Source of the DNA: Deltaproteobacteria bacterium
GTDB lineage: Bacteria; Myxococcota_A; Polyangia; Polyangiales; Polyangiaceae
DNA length: 64,000 nt
NCBI GenBank assembly: GCA_016218915.1
Contig: JACRCQ010000030.1
Coordinates: 1 to 64,000 of the forward strand
Direction: 5' to 3'
Shown here piece by piece: positions 55,168 through 63,351 of this stretch; positions within the stretch are counted from its first letter, which is position 1; the number at the start of each line of letters is the position of its first letter. The notes beneath the pieces were generated by a model, which was not told the origin of the DNA, did not search any database, and saw nothing but the letters and a program-made list of their open reading frames with translations. The position numbers and the translations under genes are program-made.

Positions 55168-55842
55168 ATGAGCCTGTCGGCTGAAATTCTCCGCAATCTG
55201 GCCCCTGCGGCGAACCTTGCGGGCGCAGATGCCCGGGCGCTCGCGCTGGGGATCGAGACGGTCGATGACGCGCTTCCGGACGGGGGATTGCCCCGCGGAG
55301 CCGTGGTGGAGCTGGCCTCGGCGCAGAGCCTGGGACAGAGCACCAGGCTGTCGCTCGCGTTGTGCGCAGCTGCGCAACGCGAAGCCACGCTTCGTGGCGG
55401 CGAGCCTGCCTGGTGCGCATGGCTCGATCCTTGCGGCTCCCTGTATGCCCCTGGCGTTGCTGCCCATGGCGTCACGCTCGATCGCTTGCTCGTGGTGCGT
55501 CCTGCTCCAGAGGCTCTCGCCCGCGTCGCTGTGCGCGTGGTCTCGAGTCGCGTCTTCTCCGTCGTGGTGATCGATACGACCGGCGTTCCAGGCGCATCGC
55601 TGTCCATTCCCCTGAGCCGCTGGTCGAACGTGGTTCGACGTCTCGCGCTCGCTGCCCAGGGAAGTGACGGGTGCGTGGTGCTGCTCACGGATCGCGATCG
55701 CTCCCGTGCCGCTTCTCTTCCTGTGGCGATGCGTGTGGAGCTCTCGCATCCTCAGCCCGAAACGCTCTCGCTGCGCGTGGCAAAGGAGCGTCGAGGAAGG
55801 ATCGGTGCGCTCAAGAGCCTGGCGTACCCGCACGCCGCTTGA
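55168..55842 (+). CDS. imuA: ImuA, RecA-like mutasome subunit
   Basis: 224 residues. RecA-like core without a good Walker A: LALGIETVDDALPDGGLPRGAVVEL, then WLDPCGSLYAPGVAAHGVTLDRLLVV and VVVIDTTGV. ImuA works with ImuB and DnaE2 in SOS mutagenesis and contacts RecA. Here it is about 8 kb from imuB-dnaE2 and on the other strand. The ATG at 55168 follows the SOS box; an ATG at 55156 lies inside the box. Confidence 0.85.
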   Translation: MSLSAEILRNLAPAANLAGADARALALGIETVDDALPDGGLPRGAVVELASAQSLGQSTRLSLALCAAAQREATLRGGEPAWCAWLDPCGSLYAPGVAAHGVTLDRLLVVRPAPEALARVAVRVVSSRVFSVVVIDTTGVPGASLSIPLSRWSNVVRRLALAAQGSDGCVVLLTDRDRSRAASLPVAMRVELSHPQPETLSLRVAKERRGRIGALKSLAYPHAA

Positions 55843-55880
55843 CAGCCGCGATGCGCGGCCAGGCGCAAGTCAGGGGGAAA

Positions 55881-56480
55881 TCAAGTCTCTTTCGGTGAAA
55901 CTGCTTCGCCCGCTTCCAGATCGCCAAGCAACAAGCTCACGTCGAGCTCAACGGACTCGAATGGCTCGAGGCGGGCCACCTCGCCTGGCGATACCGAATT
56001 GACAAGCAGGTAGCCTTCAGCGTGCCAGCGGTACACCGTCAGTACGAGCGCATCCGGATCGACAATCCAGTAATGTGGCACTTCGTGCTCGTGAAGGACG
56101 CGGCGCTTGCTGACGAGATCGTTGCGCTTGTTGGCGGAAAGGATTTCGCAGACCCAGTCGGGCCGCACGGTGACGCGCCTGCCCTCGGGACGCGAAGGCA
56201 CCCTGGCTTTCCTCCAGCCTGCGATGTCGTGCACGAACACCTGCGTCGGCTCGTAGACAACCGTCACCTCGGGAGCAATCCACCAGCCCGGTCGTCCGTC
56301 GCCGCCGGTTCGGCGGAAGCGTGAACCGATCTCGATGATCAGCGCAGCCTGCGCGTCGCCGTGGGCGAAGCTCGTGGCGTCTTCGCGCACGATCTCACCA
56401 TCGATCAGCTCGATCCGCTCATCGTCGTCGAACGCGTCGAGCGCCTCGACGGTGGAACGCTCCCGTGCTGCTTGGCCCAT
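55881..56480 (-). CDS. Uma2-family (DUF820) putative endonuclease
   Basis: 199 residues. Restriction-endonuclease fold: ERIELIDGEIVREDAT, then PEVTVVYE and RPDWVCEILSANKR (the D...E.x.S/K core) and YWIVDPDALVLTVY. These motifs define Uma2 proteins, common in cyanobacteria and myxobacteria, with unknown targets. Start at 56480; an upstream in-frame start would add a hydrophobic segment. Convergent with imuA. Confidence 0.85.
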   Translation of the reverse strand: MGQAARERSTVEALDAFDDDERIELIDGEIVREDATSFAHGDAQAALIIEIGSRFRRTGGDGRPGWWIAPEVTVVYEPTQVFVHDIAGWRKARVPSRPEGRRVTVRPDWVCEILSANKRNDLVSKRRVLHEHEVPHYWIVDPDALVLTVYRWHAEGYLLVNSVSPGEVARLEPFESVELDVSLLLGDLEAGEAVSPKET

Positions 56481-56545
56481 GAGCCAGAGTAGCACGAGGC
56501 CGACCGCGCTCAACAAGGCCCTGTCAAGCAGAGCCCCGCGACTTT

Positions 56546-57562
56546 CTACAGGTGCTTGCGAGCGATCTCCGCCCAGGTTCCATGGGGCTCGAGGTCGACG
56601 TACTTCTTCCAGTACGGGCGCGCCTTGTGCACTTCGCCGAGGTGCTCGTAGGCCATGGCCAGGTTGAAGTACGCGTCGGCGAACGTGGGGTCTGCGGAGA
56701 TCGCCGCGAGGAAGTACTTCACCGAGGTAGCCGGATCGCCGCGCTCGAGGGTGACGTAGCCGAGGTTGTAGTGCGCCTCGGACTGGCCGGGATCGATCTC
56801 GAGGGCGCGGCGGTACATCGCTTCGGCCGACACGTCGTCATGGCGACGGAAGCAGATGTTGCCGAGGTTCGTGTAGGCGATGGCGAGGTACGGGTCGAGC
56901 TCGAGCGCTTGTCGGTACAGCGCTTCGGCCTGCTCGAAGCTTGCCGGTGCCTCGTCGAGCTGGCTCGCCTGCACGTACAGATCATAGGCCGACTTCTGGC
57001 GGGACTTGCCCACGCTCGGACGCAGCACGCGCACGACGTCGTCGCGCAGCGAGCCCACTCCGAAGTCGAGCATCATCTGTCCGGTGCTCGGCTCGAACGT
57101 GCCGTCCTGGCTGCGGACGACCACCTTCTTGCCATCGGACACGACGCGAAGCTCGGACAGGGGACGGGTGACCTTGGGGAGCGCAGCGCGCAGTGCAACG
57201 ACCGCCCGGGCCACGTCGCGAAGGCGCACCCGCTGGCCCAGCAGCTGGCTCGCCGTACGAAGCGCGATGATGTCCGGGAACGTATAGGCGCGCCGTCCAA
57301 GCCTGCGCCCCGAAGGGCACACCACCCCGGTTCGATCGAGCGAGCGGAGCCGTCCGCGCGTGAGATTCAGCAGCTGGCACACCTCGCTGCCGGAGAACAG
57401 GTCCGTGACCGGCTCGCGCCGGTCGGGCAGGGGAGGCAAGCCTGCGATCAGCGACGGGTCATCGCTCGAGAGGGTAGATGCGGACTTCCTTCCCATCGAT
57501 CCGAAGTCGACGTGGATGACTTTGTCCGCTCTGCGCTTCTTCTGCTTCCCCATCGATCCCAT
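56546..57562 (-). CDS. MerR-type HTH fused to TPR repeats
   Basis: 338 residues. Lys-rich N-terminus, a MerR-like winged helix (FSGSEVCQLLNLTRGRLRSLD; RRAYTFPDIIALRTA; VRLRDVARAV) at about 55-125, and five or so TPR units in 190-330 (AEALYRQALELDPYLAIAYT; AEAMYRRALEIDPGQSEAHY). Probable regulator or scaffold; no ligand-binding Cys or effector domain. Start among clustered ATGs at 57562 or 57553. Confidence 0.82.
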   Translation of the reverse strand: MGSMGKQKKRRADKVIHVDFGSMGRKSASTLSSDDPSLIAGLPPLPDRREPVTDLFSGSEVCQLLNLTRGRLRSLDRTGVVCPSGRRLGRRAYTFPDIIALRTASQLLGQRVRLRDVARAVVALRAALPKVTRPLSELRVVSDGKKVVVRSQDGTFEPSTGQMMLDFGVGSLRDDVVRVLRPSVGKSRQKSAYDLYVQASQLDEAPASFEQAEALYRQALELDPYLAIAYTNLGNICFRRHDDVSAEAMYRRALEIDPGQSEAHYNLGYVTLERGDPATSVKYFLAAISADPTFADAYFNLAMAYEHLGEVHKARPYWKKYVDLEPHGTWAEIARKHL

Positions 57563-57685
57563 TCCCACCGACACGCGCCGAGGTCGGCACGGGATGGGAA
57601 CAACTGCCCTCCGTCGGCAGCCGCGTCAAGCCTCACGCCCGACTCGGCGACGATGAGATGAAAATGGGTTCAAATCCAGGGCAGT

Positions 57686-58141
57686 TCAGCCTTTTGTCTT
57701 GACACGTGTTGCCTCGACGAAGACTCGACCTTCGACGTCGATGTCGACCCGGATTCCTCTTGGATCGACGCGAACATGCAGCTCGACCTGGATGCGGTCG
57801 AGGGAGCCGTCGGTGCGGCTGACCGCTTCCCTGCGCGCGATCCTCATGGCGCGCAGCCAGAAGTGAGGGTCGCGCATGGCGACCTGGGTGGCGCTGTCGA
57901 CGGCCTCGTCGGGGACGCATCCGCCATGGCGGATGCTGAGCACGATGACGCTGGTGGTGCCGCGGTACATCGCGACGCCGCCTTCGCTCTCGATCCTTCC
58001 CTCGCTGACGACATCGGCGTGCTCCAGCCACTCGCTCCAGAGAGCGTCGGCGCAACGCACCAGGTTCAGCACGCGCTTGGGGAAGGGGTGCGCCAGGCCG
58101 CACTTGGCGAGACCAGGGCCGAGGCGCACAGCGGTATTCAT
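57686..58141 (-). CDS. Hypothetical protein
   Basis: 151 residues, unrecognised. Central strands GTTSVIVLSIRHGG and the last 40 residues (IQVELHVRVDPRGIRVDIDV) suggest a mixed alpha/beta domain; no signal peptide. It precedes the MerR-TPR gene on the same strand by 120 bases and is divergent from the next small gene. It uses codons like its neighbours. Confidence 0.6.
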   Translation of the reverse strand: MNTAVRLGPGLAKCGLAHPFPKRVLNLVRCADALWSEWLEHADVVSEGRIESEGGVAMYRGTTSVIVLSIRHGGCVPDEAVDSATQVAMRDPHFWLRAMRIARREAVSRTDGSLDRIQVELHVRVDPRGIRVDIDVEGRVFVEATRVKTKG

Positions 58142-58259
58142 GGAGCGATCGTAGGACGTCGGGATCCCTGCGGGCCAAGCGCTCTGCGATGCGTGTCACG
58201 AACTTGGCCCCTTGGAGCTTCCCACTCCAACATCGGACCCAGCAACCAGGAGTCGATCC

Positions 58260-58628
58260 ATGAAAGCCACGCGAGAGGCGAAGAACGAAGCCCCCAGGGT
58301 CTATGGCGGTGTAGAGCGGCGCCGGCACACGATGTTCGTGACGCGCAACTCCGAGTACCACTTCCGCGACGGGCTGTGCGTCGCAGTGCGCGACCGGGCG
58401 AGCGGCGAGTGGCTTCCAGGGCACGTGGCTCTGAACCGGCAGCTCTCGGGCAGCCTCAAGTTCTATCCCAATGGGGCCATCCGCCCGAATCTGGGCAATC
58501 CCCGCGTGGGCGAGTCGTTGTTCTTCGCGACCGGGGGACGTGACCTGGTGACCAGCCCGCTCCTCGAAGTCGGGCGACCGGAGAAGAAGTTCGTCGAAGA
58601 CTATCCCAGGCCGCTCAGGCGCCGCTGA
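58260..58628 (+). CDS. Small hypothetical protein
   Basis: 122 residues, basic, no signal. The core (HTMFVTRNSEYHFRDGLCVA; LNRQLSGSLKFYPNGAIRPN) looks like a beta-strand domain. CAGGAGT lies eight bases ahead of the ATG at 58260. Not identified; divergent from the preceding gene. Confidence 0.6.
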   Translation: MKATREAKNEAPRVYGGVERRRHTMFVTRNSEYHFRDGLCVAVRDRASGEWLPGHVALNRQLSGSLKFYPNGAIRPNLGNPRVGESLFFATGGRDLVTSPLLEVGRPEKKFVEDYPRPLRRR

Positions 58629-58735
58629 TCGCCCCGTTCGGACAATCGCGAGCTCGACCGGACCCACCGGACACGGATCGAACAAACCCTCGCGAAAGGA
58701 TCGACAGCGGGCTCCATTTCCCCCACGATAGCGGG

Positions 58736-59281
58736 ATGACTTGTTCACCCGAACGGCTCTTGGAGCTGCTCGACGAAGCCGGGCTTCGGCACTGGAACGC
58801 ACCCGAGCCCAGGGATGGGTGTCTGGTGGCGTTCATGGGCGAGCACGAGACCCGTCCGACCGTGATCGTGCACGTTCGCGTGGATGCCGATGGAAGCATC
58901 GTGACCGCGATGGTGACTGCGTTTCTCCGGGTGCCGGAGCACGAGCACCTGCCGATGCTCATGCAGGCCATGCTCCATGAAGCGTACCTGACCAACCTCG
59001 GCCAGTGGGAGATGGACCCCTGCGACGGCGAAGTGCGTGTGACCGTCCAGCTCCCCGTCTTCGACTCAGAGCCCACCCCGCGCCAGATCCATCGCATCGT
59101 GTCATCGGTGGCGCAGCTCGCTGACCGCGCCTGGCCGCGCCTGCTGCAGATCCTTCAGACCGGCGACGATCCAGAGCTGACCGAAGGAGGGGAAGATCCG
59201 GTGCGAGACGAGCTCAAGAGGCTGCAGGTGAGAATGCAGGCGCTGCTCGGCACCAAGCGCGACGCAGGCGATCAGAACTGA
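58736..59281 (+). CDS. YbjN-like / type III chaperone-fold protein
   Basis: 181 residues. Short helix, then strands VIVHVRVDADGSIVTAMV, a helix MLMQAMLHEAYL, WEMDPCDGEVRVTVQLP, and a long C-terminal helix. This order (helix, three strands, helix, two strands) is that of YbjN/Tir-chaperone folds. Adjacent and similar to the next gene; both are likely small adaptors. No catalytic residues. Confidence 0.65.
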   Translation: MTCSPERLLELLDEAGLRHWNAPEPRDGCLVAFMGEHETRPTVIVHVRVDADGSIVTAMVTAFLRVPEHEHLPMLMQAMLHEAYLTNLGQWEMDPCDGEVRVTVQLPVFDSEPTPRQIHRIVSSVAQLADRAWPRLLQILQTGDDPELTEGGEDPVRDELKRLQVRMQALLGTKRDAGDQN

Positions 59282-59288
59282 GGACGGC

Positions 59289-59822
59289 ATGGCCACCACC
59301 TACACGAGCATCGGAGAAGTGCTGGATCTCGCCGGAATCAGGTACGAGTTCGACGAGGACACGCGGTACCTGAAGACGGTCTGGATGCGCAACCAGACGC
59401 CAGTGATGATCCTGGTGATCCTGCTGGAGGACGGCGAGCTGGTGCAGATCCGCGCGCCAGGACTGCTCACCGCGACCGATCCCGAGGTCAAGCCGCTGCT
59501 GTTCCGGGCCATGTTGCAGATGGCCTACGAGACGCGGCTCGTGCAGTTCGAGTACGATCCGATGGACGGAGAGGTGTCGACGTGCATCGACATCGCGCTG
59601 GAAGACGCGTCGATGACCTCGGAGCAGCTTCTCCGCTGCTGCGCGCTGCTGCTCGATGTCTCGTTCCTTGCCCGTGACCGGCTCAAGACCATCCTCGAGA
59701 CCGGGCGCGATCCGGCGCTCGACGAGGAAGGCGTGGACGAGGAGGAAGCACGTCAGCGCCAATCCCAGCTCGACGCGATGGTCGACGTAGCGCGCCGCAT
59801 GCGCAACTCGCGCCCGTCCTGA
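59289..59822 (+). CDS. YbjN-like paralogue
   Basis: 177 residues, seven bases after the previous gene and with the same plan: IGEVLDLAGIRYEFDEDTRY, VMILVILLEDGELVQIRAP, LLFRAMLQMAYETRLVQFEY, DGEVSTCIDIALEDASM. Lower identity than shape, so an old duplication. Probably forms a heterodimer with its neighbour; a guess from tandem placement. Confidence 0.68.
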   Translation: MATTYTSIGEVLDLAGIRYEFDEDTRYLKTVWMRNQTPVMILVILLEDGELVQIRAPGLLTATDPEVKPLLFRAMLQMAYETRLVQFEYDPMDGEVSTCIDIALEDASMTSEQLLRCCALLLDVSFLARDRLKTILETGRDPALDEEGVDEEEARQRQSQLDAMVDVARRMRNSRPS

Positions 59823-59826
59823 GCGA

Positions 59827-61638
59827 CTACAGGTACAGATCGGCGTAGCTGCGAACGTGCTTGCCATCGAGCACGTGGAACACGCGCAGCTGCCGGAGCG
59901 TCTGCGGGCTGAGCTGCCCGATCGGAATGTACATGATCTGCTTGCCGGCTCTTCGCGCGGTCTGCAGCATCCGGGCGCGGGGCGGTCGCGCGGCCACGTA
60001 CAGGATCCACTTGCCGATCGCGTAGTCGATTCCAGCCAGGATCAAGCGCTCTGCCCGGGTTTCTGCCTCGTCGAAGTACGGGTCCTCGAAGACGTTGAAC
60101 AAGCGACCTGGGGGATAGGTCATCAGGAAGCCGCCGTACTCGCAACGCCCGATCCCCGGCCCTACCATGTGCTCGCCGGGCGGAGTGGAGTACAGCGCCA
60201 TGTCGCTCTCCTGATCGTGCTCCCCCTGCCACGTCAGGGTGAAGCTGTGGCGCTTCTTGTCGTCCTTTTCGTCGAACACCACGATCACCGCGTCGATGTC
60301 CCCGTGGATCGGGTGATCCTCGCGCACGTACAAGCGCTGGTCCCGCACCATGTTGCGGATCGTCTCGCGCACGTCGATGCCGTCGCACAGGCTGGCGGTG
60401 AACGGCAGCACCCGCGCCCGCTCGCTCGCGATGATTCCCTTCGCACGCTTGCGCAGGAACGAGCCGAACGCCTCGATACGGATGTCCTCGGGGGGATGGC
60501 TGCAGGTGAACACGCCCGGGTGCTTGCTGGTCCAATCCTCGTCGTCATCCTTCTTCGGGCGCATCCGCACCAGCCGCAGCACGTGCCGTCTGGTCTTGAG
60601 GCGGCGATGAAAGAGGATGTGCCTCGCACGCCGCGCAAGCTCCTCGAGCGTGATGCGGTAGGTGGGCACCTCGGCCGGCTCGGCCTGATGTGGATACTCG
60701 GTCGCCAGGTCGTACAGGTGCCACGCGAAGTCGTCGGAGTGCACCCCTCGGGCGGCTGCGACCATCTCGAGCAGATCCGGCGCAAGCGCGCTGCGAACCA
60801 GCGCCTGGTTGCGCGCGAACTGCATGGCCACGCGAAGCGACCGAGCCTCGACCTTCTCGCCGTCCTGCTGGTGCATCCGCTCACGGGCCGCCAGCAGCAG
60901 CTCGCGCATCAGACGGTACCGGTCTGTCTCGCTTCCGGCCGGGATCGCGTCCGGCTGCTCCTTGCGCCACTGCTCGAAGCGCGCCTGCACGAACGGCGGC
61001 TCGCTCAGCACCTCGCGAGAGCTCTCGCGATGCAGTTGCAGCACTTCCACTGCGTCACGCCTGGTCTTGCCGAGCGGGCGGGCGCCCACCACACCGATGC
61101 GAGCCCGTACGCGCTCGGCATGCGCCAACCCGCACACGAACAGGATCCTGCGATGCTTTCCTGCGAGCCTTTCGAGGTGCCAGGCCATGGTCGCCTCGCG
61201 CATCGAATCCTCACGCGACGGCTCGATCTGTCCAAGGGCCCGGCCGACTTCTTCGGAATACTGCCTGGCGCCGAGCCGCTCGGCTGCGTGTGGATCCGGC
61301 ACCGCATCGTCGACGCTGCGATAGCCCTCGGTGTCGCGGTCGATTGCGTACCACGGGAGCTGATGTTCGAGGGCGAGGCGGACTGCCTCGATCACCCCGT
61401 CGCAGGGCTCGATCAGCACATAGGCCGGCTGCTTGTCGGATTCGAGGTAGCGGAGCAGCGACAGCAAGGGCAAGCGCTTGACCGCGCGCTGCAGTGGAGC
61501 GGCCAGGGTTTCCGGGAACTCGACGGCCACAGCGTCAGGGCGTTCGCGGAAGAAGGCCTCACGCACGGCGAGCGCGAACGGGAGCCTGCCGTGCAGGATC
61601 GGCACGAGCTCGATGTCGCTTCGAGCGGGCGGCGTCAC
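59827..61638 (-). CDS. TraB/TIKI-like protein coupled to a MoxR ATPase
   Basis: 603 residues. The N-terminal 220 has VPILHGRLPFALAVREA, PDAVAVEFP and later REATMAWHLERL and ILFVCGLAHAERV, the plan of the TIKI/TraB/EreA superfamily; His residues in HGR and LAHAE could be catalytic. The second half is of unknown type with many Arg/Tyr (SLCDGIDVRETIRNMVRDQR; YLFNVFEDPYFDEAE-like segment). No VWA MIDAS motif is seen. Its ATG overlaps the ATPase stop (ATGA). Confidence 0.65.
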   Translation of the reverse strand: MTPPARSDIELVPILHGRLPFALAVREAFFRERPDAVAVEFPETLAAPLQRAVKRLPLLSLLRYLESDKQPAYVLIEPCDGVIEAVRLALEHQLPWYAIDRDTEGYRSVDDAVPDPHAAERLGARQYSEEVGRALGQIEPSREDSMREATMAWHLERLAGKHRRILFVCGLAHAERVRARIGVVGARPLGKTRRDAVEVLQLHRESSREVLSEPPFVQARFEQWRKEQPDAIPAGSETDRYRLMRELLLAARERMHQQDGEKVEARSLRVAMQFARNQALVRSALAPDLLEMVAAARGVHSDDFAWHLYDLATEYPHQAEPAEVPTYRITLEELARRARHILFHRRLKTRRHVLRLVRMRPKKDDDEDWTSKHPGVFTCSHPPEDIRIEAFGSFLRKRAKGIIASERARVLPFTASLCDGIDVRETIRNMVRDQRLYVREDHPIHGDIDAVIVVFDEKDDKKRHSFTLTWQGEHDQESDMALYSTPPGEHMVGPGIGRCEYGGFLMTYPPGRLFNVFEDPYFDEAETRAERLILAGIDYAIGKWILYVAARPPRARMLQTARRAGKQIMYIPIGQLSPQTLRQLRVFHVLDGKHVRSYADLYL

Positions 61639-62468
61639 GGCTTCGGGAAGTATCGGGCTGCCTGCTCGCCGACCGTGCGATGCACCGCTTCGATCAGGAA
61701 CTCGATCGCCGGGCGGCCCGTGTTCGCCTGGCGTGCCCGCTTGATCGCGTAGCGAGCGATGTTCACTCCATCGCGCACCGTGAAGGGCTCGTCGCGACCG
61801 TGCGCAGCCTGCAGGAACGTCACCACGTACCGGAGGATCTCGTCGTCCGCAAACGGCAGGTTCTGCCTGAGGATCGCCATCTCCTCGTCGGCTTCCGGGA
61901 AGTCGATCAGGATCATCGGCATCAGCCGCGAGTGGATGTACTCCGGCAGATCGAACGTCGAGGCATCGTCGTTCATCGTCGCCACGAACCGGAAGTCGTC
62001 GTGCGCCCGGAGCTTGATCCCGGCCACGATCGACTCGACGTACCTGCGTCGGTCCAGCAACGGCGCGAGCGACGCCCAGGACTTCTCGCTCATCCGGTTG
62101 CCTTCGTCGAGCACGGCCACGCCTCCTGTGATCATGGCAGACACGATCGCGCTCGCAGCGTACTGGATGCCCCCTGTGGGAGAGACGACAGGGGTGATGA
62201 TCAGGTCTTCAGGACGCGTGTCCATGGTGGCCTGGAACAGGTAGACGTCGCGCCCCATCGACTTTGCTGCAGCGTAGGCGAGCGTGGTCTTGCCCACGCC
62301 CGGCTTGCCGATCAGACGCGGATTCATGGGGACATCCGCGTCGTCCACGCGCATCCACGATGCCGCGAGCTGGGCAAGGAGGTCTCCACGCCCCACCCAT
62401 TCGAGAGGAAGCTCGTCAGGGCTGGCGAGGAACACGTTCACATTGTCGATGGTGACCTTGCGGGCCAT
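61635..62468 (-). CDS. MoxR/CbbQ-type AAA ATPase
   Basis: 277 residues. Walker A GKPGVGKTT (54-62), PEDLIITPVVSPTG, Walker B VAVLDEGNRM, sensor FVATMND and Arg-finger region SRLMPMILIDFPEA. MoxR ATPases mature or remodel a partner, usually a VWA protein; here the coupled partner is the TraB/TIKI-like protein. ATG at 62468; cytosolic. Confidence 0.88.
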   Translation of the reverse strand: MARKVTIDNVNVFLASPDELPLEWVGRGDLLAQLAASWMRVDDADVPMNPRLIGKPGVGKTTLAYAAAKSMGRDVYLFQATMDTRPEDLIITPVVSPTGGIQYAASAIVSAMITGGVAVLDEGNRMSEKSWASLAPLLDRRRYVESIVAGIKLRAHDDFRFVATMNDDASTFDLPEYIHSRLMPMILIDFPEADEEMAILRQNLPFADDEILRYVVTFLQAAHGRDEPFTVRDGVNIARYAIKRARQANTGRPAIEFLIEAVHRTVGEQAARYFPKP

Positions 62469-62621
62469 CGAGGGACTGTAGCACGGGGCGCCGGGGTGCG
62501 GCCCGCTCCCTGACGGTCGCGGCTCCACGCAAGGTGCCGGACCAAGGAGGCGCCTTGATGGGCATGACATCGCGACCGCAGAGTCGTACGATCGGAAAGC
62601 AATTCTTCCCGGAGGCCCCTG

Positions 62622-63296
62622 ATGCGCCCTCGAACCTTTCTTGTCGTGCTGTCCGGTCTTCTTGTGGCCGCGCTCGCGCTTTCATGCAGCGACGATTCGA
62701 GCACCAACCAGCCCGGCGGAGGTCAGGGCGGCGAGGCCGGGACGGGCGGCTCGACCGGCGGCTCAGGCCTGGGCGGTGCCGGAGGTGCATCCGGACAAGG
62801 GGGCTCGCAAGCAGGTTCGGGCGGCGCGCAAGCCGGCGCAGGAGGAGCGTCTGGCCAGGCAGGCAGCAGCGGGCAGCCGGGCACTGGCGGCAGCGCCGCA
62901 GGTGGAAGCGCAGGAACCGGAGGAGCGAGCGCGGGCTCTGGCGGCACGAGCACTGGTGGCACGGGCGCGTCTGCAGGCTCGGGCGGGGGCGGCACAAGCC
63001 CGACGTGCAAGGAGCTCGATGCCTGCTGCGAACAGCTGGGCAGCCAGATGTACTCCGCGTGCAAGACCGTGGTGCAGCAGAACTACGAAGCAACGTGCCA
63101 GAGCGTGCTCGATTCCTACCACCAGAATGGCTACTGCACCGGCTCCACCAGCTGCGCGGATCTTGCGAAGTGCTGTCCGCAGCTTCCGCCGGGGCAGGGG
63201 TGGAAGGACACGTGCGACTACTACGTGGGTGTGAACAACGCACAGCAGTGCGATTACCTACTGAGCACGTACAAGCAGGACGGGTACTGCAACTGA
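62622..63296 (+). CDS. Gly/Ser/Ala-rich lipoprotein with duplicated Cys domain
   Basis: 224 residues. Lipobox LALSC, about 105 residues of GGSGG-type linker, then two similar Cys units (LDACCEQLGSQMYSACKTVV; LAKCCPQLPPGQGWKDTCDY) each ending in YHQNGYC or YKQDGYCN. Each could hold two disulphides. Surface lipoprotein; role unknown. Confidence 0.75.
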   Translation: MRPRTFLVVLSGLLVAALALSCSDDSSTNQPGGGQGGEAGTGGSTGGSGLGGAGGASGQGGSQAGSGGAQAGAGGASGQAGSSGQPGTGGSAAGGSAGTGGASAGSGGTSTGGTGASAGSGGGGTSPTCKELDACCEQLGSQMYSACKTVVQQNYEATCQSVLDSYHQNGYCTGSTSCADLAKCCPQLPPGQGWKDTCDYYVGVNNAQQCDYLLSTYKQDGYCN

Positions 63297-63305
63297 AGGG
63301 AAGCG

Positions 63306-63328
63306 AGGGCCACACAAGCGTGGCCTTT
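63306..63328 (+). terminator. Terminator after the Gly-rich lipoprotein
   Basis: GGCCAC at 63308-63313 pairs with GTGGCC at 63320-63325 (loop of six), extended by A-U and G-U pairs and followed by TTT. It lies 12 bases after the stop; the convergent flotillin-like gene ends at 63352, so it may serve both. Confidence 0.55.
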
Positions 63329-63351
63329 GCCGCAGGCGAGTTCGGTGGGGG

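Noticed and set aside
59857-61752. 631-codon plus-strand open frame
   Set aside because: Antisense to the TraB/TIKI-like gene, whose motifs and ATGA coupling with the ATPase are convincing.
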